From Clostridia bacterium (GTDB lineage Bacteria; Bacillota_A; Clostridia; Oscillospirales; CAG-272): 24,369 nucleotides of DNA. Shown here in pieces: positions 9,082 through 15,962 of the stretch. Position 1 is the stretch's first letter. Each line of letters starts with the position of its first letter. The stretch covers positions 1 to 24,369 of the forward strand of contig JAGBZZ010000014.1 in the NCBI GenBank assembly GCA_017652965.1, read 5' to 3'. Under the pieces are notes generated by a model. It worked only from the letters and a program-made list of their open reading frames with translations, was not told the origin of the DNA and made no database searches. The translations under genes and the position numbers were made by a program.

Positions 9082-9321
9082 TTATTCGGCCGCCCGCAGT
9101 CTTTCGGAAAGCTCGGGCGGGGTGAGGGGGGACAGAAGCACAAGGCCGCAATCGGTCACCAGGACCGAGCGGGTCTTTTGCCCACAGCTGACGTCAATGA
9201 TGCGTCCCTCCTCGCGGGCATCCTGACACAAGCGCTTGATGGGGGCGGTCTCGGGAGAGGCCACGGTCACCACACGGCCGACGGCCACAAGGTTTCCAAA
9301 GCCGACGTCAATAAACTTCAT
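9082..9321 (-). CDS. remA: RemA/DUF370 family DNA-binding regulator
   Basis: Member of the RemA (YlzA, DUF370) family. In B. subtilis RemA activates extracellular-matrix and osmoprotection genes by binding DNA as a ring-shaped multimer. It has 79 residues. The N-terminus MKFIDVGFGNLVAVGRV, the SPETAPIKR motif and the ILS-like VLLSPLTP segment are typical. A GGAG lies 10 nt before the ATG, inside the end of yicC; the yicC stop is 6 nt upstream. The yicC-remA pairing is conserved in Firmicutes. What it regulates here is unknown. Confidence 0.93.
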   Translation of the reverse strand: MKFIDVGFGNLVAVGRVVTVASPETAPIKRLCQDAREEGRIIDVSCGQKTRSVLVTDCGLVLLSPLTPPELSERLRAAE

Positions 9322-9327
9322 ACGGCG

Positions 9328-10215
9328 TCACTCCACGTTCTGCACCTGCTCGCGGATCTTTTCCAGCTCGCCCTTCATGGCAACGACAAGATGCGCGATC
9401 TCGGAGTTCTGTGCCTTACTGCCGATGGTATTGGTCTCACGGTTCAGCTCCTGCATCAGAAAATCCAGGCGGCGGCCTGCCGGCTCGGGCGCGGCGACGA
9501 TCTCGCCAAAGGCGACAAAGTGACTGCGCAGGCGGGCAAGCTCCTCATCGATCGCAATGCGGTCGGCAAAGATGGCCACCTCGGTCAGAAGCCTTCCCTC
9601 GTCGGGGGCAAGGCCGACCTCACCCGTCAGCTGGCGCAGGCGTGCCTCCAGCCGCTCACGGTAGCTCTCCTTATCCTTGACCGAAAGCGCCTCGACGCGC
9701 TCGGCCATCGCGGCGATGCGATCAAGCTTTTCCTGCATATCGGCAGCCGTGCGGGCACCTTCGGCCGTGCGGGCACTGAGGAATCCCTCGGCGGCCTCGG
9801 CAAGCACCGGAAGCAGCGCCTCCCACTCTGCCTCCGCATCCTCCTCGGTCTTGCGGTAGGAGAAAAGGTCACGGTTCTCGGCAAGCCGCATCACGGTAAT
9901 ATCGTCGGGCAAGGAAAGCTCGCTTGCCAGGCGCCGCAGGGCGGAAAGATAAGCCTTTGCCAGGGGGAAATCCACCTCCACGGTATCGACCTCAGCCCCG
10001 TGCCGCTCGACCGTGATATAGACGTCTACCTTGCCGCGCCCCGTGGCGTTCTTCTGCAGGTAGGCCTTAATACGCTCCTCAAGCGCCGCAAGGGCACGGG
10101 GGGCCTTCACGGTGCAGTCAAAGTAACGGCTGTTGACCGCACGGATCTCTACGGTGATATCCTTATCGGGGGCTTCGCGGCGGGCACGCCCAAAGCCTGT
10201 CATGCTTCTGATCAT
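9328..10215 (-). CDS. yicC: YicC family endoribonuclease
   Basis: YicC-family protein; E. coli YicC has been described as an endoribonuclease affecting the small RNA RyhB, and other members are poorly characterised. It has 295 residues, the usual length. Recognised parts are the N-terminal MIRSMTGFGRA, the VEIRAVNSRYFD motif, the long helical middle region, and the C-terminal GRRLDFLMQELNRE..NTIGSK signature of the DUF1732 domain. The ATG at 10215 overlaps the nrdR stop by 4 nt (ATGA), with AGGAGA upstream. Confidence 0.95.
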   Translation of the reverse strand: MIRSMTGFGRARREAPDKDITVEIRAVNSRYFDCTVKAPRALAALEERIKAYLQKNATGRGKVDVYITVERHGAEVDTVEVDFPLAKAYLSALRRLASELSLPDDITVMRLAENRDLFSYRKTEEDAEAEWEALLPVLAEAAEGFLSARTAEGARTAADMQEKLDRIAAMAERVEALSVKDKESYRERLEARLRQLTGEVGLAPDEGRLLTEVAIFADRIAIDEELARLRSHFVAFGEIVAAPEPAGRRLDFLMQELNRETNTIGSKAQNSEIAHLVVAMKGELEKIREQVQNVE

Positions 10216-10673
10216 ACCGGCTTCTCCTCTTCACTGTCCGAAATTACGTGGCTGATCACGTCAAGGAAGGTGCCAACGTCCTTGAACTCACGGTACACCG
10301 AGGCAAAGCGGACGTAGGCAACGGCATCGGCGTGGCGAAGCTCCTGCATCACCATCTCCCCGATCTCGCTGGTCGATATCTCGGCGGTCATGCGGTTGGC
10401 AAGCTCTGCCTCTATCGCGGCGGCAATGGCTTTGGCATCCACAGGGCGCTTTTCACAGGCCTTCAAAAGGCCCATTTCCAGCTTGTGGCGGTCAAAGATC
10501 TCACGCGTGCCGTCCTTTTTTACGACGGTCAGCGGTACCGTCTCCACTACCTCATAGGTCGTGAAGCGCTTGCCGCAGGCCGTGCATTCACGGCGGCGGC
10601 GGATACTGTTGTTTTCTGCGGGACGGCTGTCCAGCACGCGGCTGTCCGGCGCCGCGCATACAGGGCAATTCAT
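10212..10673 (-). CDS. nrdR: Transcriptional repressor NrdR
   Basis: Zinc-ribbon and ATP-cone repressor of ribonucleotide reductase genes; it senses ATP/dATP. It has 153 residues. The zinc ribbon uses Cys3, Cys6, Cys30 and Cys33 (MNCPVC and ECTACGKRF), followed by an ATP-cone from about 46 to 139 and an acidic tail. The start is the ATG at 10673 because AAGGAGGAACCC lies directly upstream and family members begin MxCP.C; an upstream in-frame start would add eight residues without such a site. It is the first gene of the long minus-strand operon. Confidence 0.95.
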   Translation of the reverse strand: MNCPVCAAPDSRVLDSRPAENNSIRRRRECTACGKRFTTYEVVETVPLTVVKKDGTREIFDRHKLEMGLLKACEKRPVDAKAIAAAIEAELANRMTAEISTSEIGEMVMQELRHADAVAYVRFASVYREFKDVGTFLDVISHVISDSEEEKPV

Positions 10674-10743
10674 GGGTTCCTCCTTGTCACCTCGCACAGG
10701 CGGGAGCGCGCGTATCGAGGCGGAATATAACTTTAACTACATA

Positions 10744-10772
10744 AGTATAGCACACTTTTTCCGAAAAGTAAA
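10744..10772 (-). promoter_or_regulatory. Sigma-A type promoter of the nrdR-prkC operon
   Basis: On the minus strand TTTACT (-35, 10767-10772) and TATACT (-10, 10744-10749) are separated by 17 bp. Initiation near 10737 would give a leader of about 65 nt before nrdR. It is the only good promoter I see upstream of the eleven-gene block. Confidence 0.6.
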
Positions 10773-10800
10773 CCCCCAAAGGCGATTTTTTCGCCGGGGG
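10773..10800. repeat. Inverted repeat abutting the nrdR -35 box
   Basis: CCCCC-AAA-GGCGA (10773-10785) can pair with TCGCC-GGGGG (10791-10800) around a TTTTT loop, leaving AAA as a bulge. Read on the minus strand it is followed by a broken T-run (TTTACTTTT), so it could be a weak terminator insulating the nrdR promoter, or a protein-binding site. Neither is proven. Confidence 0.35.
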
Positions 10801-11122
10801 TGCTACGGGAGGTGGAACGCCTGCCATGCGGGCGGCGGCGCACCGTGGCCGGGGGGGCGTGCCCTGCCGCCATGAAGGAGCCCGGAGCGCGGAGCATGCC
10901 GAGGGGGCGGCAAGGAAGCAAAAAAAGTTCAAATTATTGCATAGTTTCTTTTACATATACCGCCATTTTGTGCGAAAAGCCGCTGTTTTTCCTTTGTTTA
11001 TTCTCCAAAGATCGACAGGTCCTTTACCGTGCGTTCATCTATGAATTTTTCGTATATTTTTTGTGTCGGACAGGCTTCGTCACGCTTCGCGCAGGCGGGC
11101 GCATTTCTCCATGGCGTACGGC
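10801..11122. other. Non-coding region between divergent nrdR and propeller genes
   Basis: About 320 bp without a convincing gene. The left part (10801-10919) is very GC-rich with several G-runs on the plus strand and short inverted repeats (for example TGCCG/CGGCA around 10899-10914). The right part (10920-11095) is AT-rich with runs of T. Possible reading frames here have no Shine-Dalgarno and odd composition. I found no recognisable riboswitch. Confidence 0.4.
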
Positions 11123-11151
11123 TTGACACCCGCGCGGAGATGTGGTATAAT
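11123..11151 (+). promoter_or_regulatory. Consensus sigma-A promoter of the propeller-protein gene
   Basis: TTGACA (11123-11128) and TATAAT (11146-11151) match the consensus exactly and are 17 bp apart. Initiation is expected near 11158, inside a 12-bp palindrome. A promoter this strong would normally need repression or serve a highly expressed gene. Confidence 0.8.
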
Positions 11152-11156
11152 ACGAG

Positions 11157-11168
11157 GTATCATGATAC
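11157..11168. promoter_or_regulatory. 12-bp palindrome at the predicted transcription start (candidate operator)
   Basis: GTATCATGATAC is a perfect inverted repeat beginning five bases after the -10 box, spanning the predicted start site. This is a typical position for a repressor operator. The protein that binds it is unknown. Confidence 0.4.
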
Positions 11169-11169
11169 T

Positions 11170-11193
11170 TTAGGCGCGCGCTATGCGCGCTAA
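11170..11193 (+). promoter_or_regulatory. Stem-loop in the 5' leader
   Basis: TTAG(G)CGCGC pairs with GCGCGCTAA around a GCTAT loop, giving nine pairs with one bulged G. It sits in the roughly 59-nt leader, 24 nt before the start codon. No T-run follows, so it is not a terminator; an effect on mRNA stability or translation is possible. Confidence 0.4.
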
Positions 11194-11216
11194 GGGCTTA
11201 TCCCGGGAGGAGACAC

Positions 11217-12440
11217 ATGGCGATCTTTTATCTTTCAGGCGGCAAGCTTTGCCGCTACGGCGAGGACGGCCACCGCGAACTGCCGAACGGCATCCTTGAC
11301 CGCACGGCCGAGCGCATCCGCACCTCGGCACGGCGCGAGGAATGGAAAACGACCGGCAGCGGGGCACGCTTTATGAACGGCGAGGGGGGTGCCGCCTCGG
11401 CCGAGGATCGCGTGGCGAGCCTGCAGGCTACGGTGGGCGGCCTTGCCTTTTTCGGGGATCGCCTTGCCTATCGTCTTACGATAGACGAGGTATCCGGCAT
11501 CTATACCAAGCGCCATCCCGACGACACCGAGGAGGGTATCCTTTACAGTGACAGTACCCGCGCCTTTGGCGACCTTGCCGTGGCCGAGGACGGCCTCCTT
11601 GTCTCGGTGGGGTATGCCGGGCAGTCTCACATCGCGCTTTTGCATGAAGAAACGCGCGAGCTGACCATCCTGACCGAGGGGCGAACGGTCGATACCTCCC
11701 CTGCGGTAGACCCTACCGACCGACGCAGCTTTTATTTTTCCAGTGCCGGGCTTTCGGACACCGTGCAGGACGAGGAGGAGGAGATCCCAAGATCCCTGCC
11801 CGAGCTGCTTCTGGCCATGCATAAGAAGCGCCCGGAGGACGTCGTGGGGCCGGCCGCCATCTTGCATATGGATGCCGGGCGCACTGTCCTTTCCGAGGTA
11901 CTGGCCGACCCGCATTACGATTATCTCCGCCCCTCTGTCGGCAAGGACGGGACCCTGTATTATCTGCGCCGTCCCTACCGTGAGGAAAAGCAGGGGGTAT
12001 CCCCCCTCGGCTGTCTTACCGACATTCTGCTTTTCCCCTGGAATCTTTTGCGCGCCCTTTTCGGATTTTTCAACTTCTTCAGTATGAAGTACGGCGGCAA
12101 GCCCCTCTCGCACGGCGGAAGTGCGGCACGCCACCGCAGTGAGCGGGAGGTCTTTCTGGAGGGCAACCGCATTGAAGCCGAAAAGGAGCTTAAAAGGAAC
12201 AGACGGGACGAATTTCCGGGGATCGTGCCCGCCTCGTACGAGCTATGGTGCCGCCGCCCGGACGGAGAGTGCCGCAAGCTTGCCTCGGGGGTATATGCCT
12301 ACGCCCTGCGGGAGGAGGACATTCTGCTTTCGAACGGCTCGGCGATCCTGCGGCTTTTGCCAAGCGGCAAGCGTGAAAAGCTGACCGATGCGCGCCACGT
12401 GACGCGCATTGCCACCTTCCCGGCATCTAAAAACCCGTAA
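11217..12440 (+). CDS. Beta-propeller-like protein of unknown function with an internal hydrophobic segment
   Basis: I do not recognise this 407-residue protein as a named family. It has repeated stretches of beta-strand character resembling TolB/WD40-like propeller blades, for example GDLAVAEDGLLVSV, SPAVDPTDRRSFYFSSAG and RPSVGKDGTLYYLRRPY, where a strand is followed by a D-G or D-R turn. No signal peptide is visible (start MAIFYLSGGKLCRYG), so it is probably cytoplasmic. A markedly hydrophobic aromatic stretch at about 267-290 (FPWNLLRALFGFFNFF) interrupts the propeller and could be a membrane-contacting loop. A charged segment follows (310-335). The start ATG has GGGAGG six bases upstream. 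The gene stands alone behind its own strong promoter. Confidence 0.8.
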   Translation: MAIFYLSGGKLCRYGEDGHRELPNGILDRTAERIRTSARREEWKTTGSGARFMNGEGGAASAEDRVASLQATVGGLAFFGDRLAYRLTIDEVSGIYTKRHPDDTEEGILYSDSTRAFGDLAVAEDGLLVSVGYAGQSHIALLHEETRELTILTEGRTVDTSPAVDPTDRRSFYFSSAGLSDTVQDEEEEIPRSLPELLLAMHKKRPEDVVGPAAILHMDAGRTVLSEVLADPHYDYLRPSVGKDGTLYYLRRPYREEKQGVSPLGCLTDILLFPWNLLRALFGFFNFFSMKYGGKPLSHGGSAARHRSEREVFLEGNRIEAEKELKRNRRDEFPGIVPASYELWCRRPDGECRKLASGVYAYALREEDILLSNGSAILRLLPSGKREKLTDARHVTRIATFPASKNP

Positions 12441-12469
12441 AAAAAGCCCCCACGGGGTGCCCGTGGGGG
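12439..12469 (-). terminator. Intrinsic terminator of the RluA-family gene
   Basis: On the minus strand CCCCCACGG (12461-12469) pairs with CCGTGGGGG (12447-12455) around a five-base loop, followed by C and seven T (12439-12445). It starts five bases after the pseudouridine synthase stop. On the plus strand only AATTTC follows, so it would end transcription of the convergent propeller gene less well. Confidence 0.82.
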
Positions 12470-12473
12470 AATT

Positions 12474-13136
12474 TCAGAAAAGGAGCGGCGCATCCCCCGA
12501 AAAGGGAGCGAAGGCCTCCTCCTCATACGGCAGGGGGAGCGTGAAGGAAAGCATGCGCCCGCCCCGCGGATGCGGAAAACCGAGGCTGCGGGCGAAAAGC
12601 CCGAGTGGCGCGCGCTCGCGCCCGCCGTAGCGGCCGTCACCGAAAAGCGGCATTCCCCGCCCGGAAAACTGCACGCGGATCTGATGGGTGCGCCCTGTGC
12701 CCAGTGTCACGGCGACAAGTGAAAGCGCCTCCCCCGCCACCGTATGCGTGGCAAGGGTACGGTAGGAAAGCACCGCCTCGCGCACGCCGTGGCGCGGCCT
12801 GGAAACGATAAAGGATTTACCGCGGGAGGCATCCCGGAAGAGGAGATCCCGCATTTCTCCCTCGGCAGGGGTGGGGGTGCCGTGGACAACGGCGGCATAC
12901 TCCTTACGGAATTTGCCCGCCTGCATGGCGGCGGAGAGCCGACCGGCATCCGCACCCGTAAGGGCAAACACCATAAGCCCCGCAGTCTCTCTGTCCAGGC
13001 GATGCACGGTCAGCACGCCGATGCCGAGCTCTGTCTGCAGAAGGCTTGGCATACCGTGGGGATCCGACCCCTCCGAAAGCACACCGCGCGGCTTTTCCGC
13101 CACGATGACAGCCTCATCCCGATACAGTATATGCAT
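12474..13136 (-). CDS. RluA-family pseudouridine synthase
   Basis: Isomerises uridine to pseudouridine in rRNA or tRNA. It has 220 residues, with catalytic Asp48 in HRLD (45-48) and the family motif TGRTHQIRVQ (147-156). There is no N-terminal S4 domain, so it is a short RluA-type enzyme; which RNA site it modifies cannot be told from sequence. The start is the ATG at 13136 (MHILYRDEAV), with AAAGGGGG upstream and a promoter 30 bases further up. In-frame sequence continues upstream but crosses that promoter and lacks family similarity. Confidence 0.9.
   Translation of the reverse strand: MHILYRDEAVIVAEKPRGVLSEGSDPHGMPSLLQTELGIGVLTVHRLDRETAGLMVFALTGADAGRLSAAMQAGKFRKEYAAVVHGTPTPAEGEMRDLLFRDASRGKSFIVSRPRHGVREAVLSYRTLATHTVAGEALSLVAVTLGTGRTHQIRVQFSGRGMPLFGDGRYGGRERAPLGLFARSLGFPHPRGGRMLSFTLPLPYEEEAFAPFSGDAPLLF
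13105..13133 (+). promoter_or_regulatory. Possible promoter of the deo operon
   Basis: ATGACA (13105-13110) and TATATG (13128-13133) are 17 bp apart on the plus strand, inside the first codons of the divergent pseudouridine synthase gene. Initiation near 13140 would give a leader of about 84 nt before deoC. The -10 box is only a 4/6 match; I found nothing better between the two genes. Confidence 0.32.
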
Positions 13137-13163
13137 CCGCCGTACCCCCTTTGTTTTTCTTAT

Positions 13164-13192
13164 AGTATAGCAGAAGCTTCTGCCTTTTGCAA
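13164..13192 (-). promoter_or_regulatory. Promoter of the RluA-family gene
   Basis: On the minus strand TTGCAA (-35, 13187-13192) and TATACT (-10, 13164-13169) are 17 bp apart. Initiation near 13157 leaves a leader of about 20 nt. The spacer is largely filled by a perfect 14-bp palindrome. Confidence 0.58.
13170..13183. promoter_or_regulatory. 14-bp perfect palindrome between -35 and -10 (candidate operator)
   Basis: GCAGAAGCTTCTGC is a perfect inverted repeat directly adjoining the minus-strand -10 box, in the middle of the intergenic space between the pseudouridine synthase gene and deoC. A protein bound here would block the minus-strand promoter and lie in the path of the deo transcript. 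A DeoR-like or other repressor is a guess; no regulator gene is nearby. Confidence 0.45.
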
Positions 13193-13223
13193 CCCCCAAA
13201 ACCATTACCCACAGGAGGTTTTT

Positions 13224-13898
13224 ATGGATATCGCTTCTATTCTTGCCCGCGTTGACCACACCCTGCTGCTTCAGACCGCGACCGAGCCCGAGATCCTTGC
13301 CCTTTGTGACGACGGCATCCGCTACGGCTGCGCCTCTGTTTGCATTCCGCCCGCCTTTTTGCCTGCCGCCGCCGCCCACTGCGAGGGGCGCATCCCGCTT
13401 TGCACCGTGATCGGCTTTCCGAACGGCAACATGCGCACGCGCGCCAAGTGCTTTGAGGCACAGGACGCCGTTTATGCCGGGGCAGACGAGGTGGATATGG
13501 TCATCAATATCGGGCTTTTGCGTGAGAAAAAATACGATGCCGTGCGGGACGAGATCGCCGCTGTCAAGGCGGCCTGCGAGGGACGGCTTTTGAAGGTCAT
13601 TATCGAGACCTGCCTTCTGACCGATGAGGAAAAGGCCGTGATGTGCCGTCTTGTCGGCGAGGCGGGGGCGGACTATATCAAGACCTCCACGGGCTTTGCA
13701 GGGGGCGGGGCGACCGCCGCCGACGTGCGCCTGTTTGCCGCCCATCGCCCAAAGGGGCTGAGGATCAAGGCGGCGGGGGGCATCTCCTCGCTTGCCGATG
13801 CCGAGGAGTTTATCGCCCTGGGGGCAGACCGCCTTGGCACCAGCCGCATTGTGAAGATCGTAAAAGAGCTTGAAAAGGAAGGTAAATACCATGTCTAA
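13224..13898 (+). CDS. deoC: Deoxyribose-phosphate aldolase
   Basis: Class I aldolase splitting 2-deoxyribose-5-phosphate into acetaldehyde and glyceraldehyde-3-phosphate, the last step of deoxynucleoside catabolism. It has 224 residues. Schiff-base Lys153 lies in YIKTSTGF, and Lys182 (IKAAGGI) and Asp91 (DEVDMVINIG) correspond to the other catalytic residues. The ATG at 13224 has AGGAGG five bases upstream. The stop lies 8 nt inside the next gene, so translation is coupled to deoD. Confidence 0.96.
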   Translation: MDIASILARVDHTLLLQTATEPEILALCDDGIRYGCASVCIPPAFLPAAAAHCEGRIPLCTVIGFPNGNMRTRAKCFEAQDAVYAGADEVDMVINIGLLREKKYDAVRDEIAAVKAACEGRLLKVIIETCLLTDEEKAVMCRLVGEAGADYIKTSTGFAGGGATAADVRLFAAHRPKGLRIKAAGGISSLADAEEFIALGADRLGTSRIVKIVKELEKEGKYHV

Positions 13899-14619
13899 TA
13901 CCCCCACCGCCCACATTGGGGCACGCCCCGAGGATATCGCAAACGTCGTCTTAATGCCCGGCGACCCGAAGCGCTCGCGCTTTATTGCCGAGAATTTTCT
14001 TGAAGGGGCACGCCTTGTCAACGATCTGCGCGGCGTGCAGGGCTACACCGGCAGCTACCGCGGCCGCCGTGTGACCGTGATGGCCAGCGGCATGGGAATG
14101 CCCTCGATGGGGATCTACAGCTACGAGCTGTTTTCCTTCTTCGGGGTGGAGGCCATCATGCGCATCGGCACGGTAGGCGGCATGAGCGAAAGGGTACGGG
14201 TGCGCGACCTTATTCTTGGTATGGGTGCCTCTACAGACTCTGCCTTTGCCACCCAGTACCACCTGCCGGGGAGCTTTGCCCCGCTTTGCTCCTACCCCCT
14301 GCTTTCTGCCGCCACGGCCATTGCCGAGCGCGAGGGCATGCGCTATCACGTCGGCAATCTTCTGTCCACCGACGTCTTCTATTGGGATGACCCGACCGAC
14401 AACGAGCGCTGGCGCCGCCTTGGGATCCTGGGTGTGGAGATGGAGGCGGCTGCCCTCTATATGAACGCGGCGCGTACCGGCAAGCAGGCCTTGGCCATCT
14501 GCACCGTTTCTAACCATCTCGTGACCGGGGAGGAGACCACTGCCGCCGAGCGCGAGACCACCTTTACCGATATGATGACCCTGGCGCTGGAGACGGCGCT
14601 GACCGTCAAGGAGGGGTAA
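13891..14619 (+). CDS. deoD: Purine-nucleoside phosphorylase, DeoD (hexameric) type
   Basis: Cleaves purine (deoxy)nucleosides with phosphate to base and (deoxy)ribose-1-phosphate. It has 242 residues. Family motifs are LMPGDPKRS (21-29), ASGMGMPS (65-72), RIGTVGG (91-97) and GVEMEAAALY (181-190). Near the C-terminus the motif reads TVSNHL where E. coli has TVSDHI: Asn208 replaces Asp204, the residue that protonates purine N7. The start ATG at 13891 (MSNTPTAHIG) follows AAGGAAGG and fits the family; an upstream in-frame ATG at 13870 would overlap deoC further. It lies 8 nt upstream of the pyrimidine phosphorylase gene. Confidence 0.95.
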   Translation: MSNTPTAHIGARPEDIANVVLMPGDPKRSRFIAENFLEGARLVNDLRGVQGYTGSYRGRRVTVMASGMGMPSMGIYSYELFSFFGVEAIMRIGTVGGMSERVRVRDLILGMGASTDSAFATQYHLPGSFAPLCSYPLLSAATAIAEREGMRYHVGNLLSTDVFYWDDPTDNERWRRLGILGVEMEAAALYMNAARTGKQALAICTVSNHLVTGEETTAAERETTFTDMMTLALETALTVKEG

Positions 14620-14627
14620 GGGCTACT

Positions 14628-15932
14628 ATGCTGACGATGTACGACCTTCTCTGCCGCAAAAAGGCGGGGATGGCGCTTACCGAGGAGGAGATCTCCTATT
14701 TTGTCAAGGGATACACCGAGGGGCAGATCCCGGATTACCAGGCCTCGGCGCTTCTGATGGCGATCTGCCTGCGGGGGATGGACGACCGCGAGGCCGCCGC
14801 CCTGACCGGTGCCATGATGCGCTCGGGCGACATCCTGGATCTTTCGGATCTCGGCCCAACGGCCGACAAGCATTCGACCGGCGGCATCGGGGATAAGACC
14901 ACCCTGATCGTGGCGCCCTTGGCGGCCGCCTGCGGCTGTACGGTAGCCAAAATGTCCGGCCGTGGGCTTGGGCACACCGGCGGCACGGTGGATAAGCTGG
15001 AGAGCATCCCCGGCTACCGCACCACCCTGTCGCCCGAGGAGTTCCGCGCGACCGTCAAGCGCTATGGGCTTGCGGTCATCGGACAGAGCGGCGACCTTGC
15101 CCCTGCCGACAAGAAGCTGTATGCCCTGCGGGACGTGACGGCCACGGTGGACAGCATTCCCCTGATCGCCGCCAGTATCATGTCCAAAAAGCTGGCATCG
15201 GGTGCCGGGACGATCGTGCTGGACGTCAAGGTCGGTAGCGGTGCCTTTATGAAAACAGAGGCCGAGGCGCGGCATCTTGCCGCCCTGATGGTAGAGATCG
15301 GGCGGGCGCACGGCCGCCGCGTGATCGCGGTGCTTTCGGATATGGATGCCCCCCTTGGCTATGCCGTCGGCAATGCCGTGGAGGTGGAGGAGGCCGTATC
15401 CGTCCTGAAGGGGGACGGCCCGCCCACCCTGCGCGCCCTTTGCATCACCCTGGCCGCCACGATGGCGGAGGGGGCACTCGGCCTTGCGCGCAAGGAGGCA
15501 CTTGCCCGTGCCGAGGCGGCACTGGAAAGCGGCGCGGCCTTCCGAAAAATGTGTGACTGGGTAGGCGCACAGGGCGGCGACACGGCGGCACTGCACGATA
15601 CCGCCCGCCTGCCGCACGCTACGCATACCCACCCCGTGCTTTGCCCGCGTGACGGCTATCTTTGCGCCACCGATGCCGAGGCGATCGGGCGTGCTTCTAT
15701 CCTTTTAGGGGCAGGCCGCGCCGTAAAAAGTGACATCATTGATCCGAGCGCCGGTATACTTTTCAAAAAACAGATCGGCGACCCCGTTAAAAAGGGGGAA
15801 ATCCTAGCAATTCTGCTGACTTCCGAGAAGGAGAACCGTTTCTCCGATGCAGAGGCAGTCCTGCAGGCCGCCATCACGGTCGGAGATGCCCTCGTCCCTG
15901 CCCGTCACCCGGTGATCGATGTCATCGGCTGA
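14628..15932 (+). CDS. pdp: Pyrimidine-nucleoside phosphorylase
   Basis: Phosphorolyses uridine and thymidine/deoxyuridine to base and sugar-1-phosphate. It has 434 residues, normal for the thymidine/pyrimidine phosphorylase family. Phosphate-binding KHSTGGIGDK (81-90) and the family signature SGRGLGHTGGTVDKLE (110-125) are intact. A C-terminal alpha/beta domain ends VPARHPVIDVIG. The start at 14628 (MLTMYDLL) has AAGGG five bases upstream; Met4 is an alternative. It follows deoD by 8 nt. Pdp and DeoA types are hard to separate by eye; pdp is chosen for the Firmicutes context. Confidence 0.94.
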   Translation: MLTMYDLLCRKKAGMALTEEEISYFVKGYTEGQIPDYQASALLMAICLRGMDDREAAALTGAMMRSGDILDLSDLGPTADKHSTGGIGDKTTLIVAPLAAACGCTVAKMSGRGLGHTGGTVDKLESIPGYRTTLSPEEFRATVKRYGLAVIGQSGDLAPADKKLYALRDVTATVDSIPLIAASIMSKKLASGAGTIVLDVKVGSGAFMKTEAEARHLAALMVEIGRAHGRRVIAVLSDMDAPLGYAVGNAVEVEEAVSVLKGDGPPTLRALCITLAATMAEGALGLARKEALARAEAALESGAAFRKMCDWVGAQGGDTAALHDTARLPHATHTHPVLCPRDGYLCATDAEAIGRASILLGAGRAVKSDIIDPSAGILFKKQIGDPVKKGEILAILLTSEKENRFSDAEAVLQAAITVGDALVPARHPVIDVIG

Positions 15933-15962
15933 GCGGGCAGAACACACGAAAAGGAGAGTCTT

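Noticed and set aside
13201..13220. A CRISPR array, tRNA or rRNA gene anywhere in the window
   Set aside because: No regularly spaced direct repeats, no cloverleaf with a GTTC loop and no rRNA-like stretch was seen in any intergenic region.
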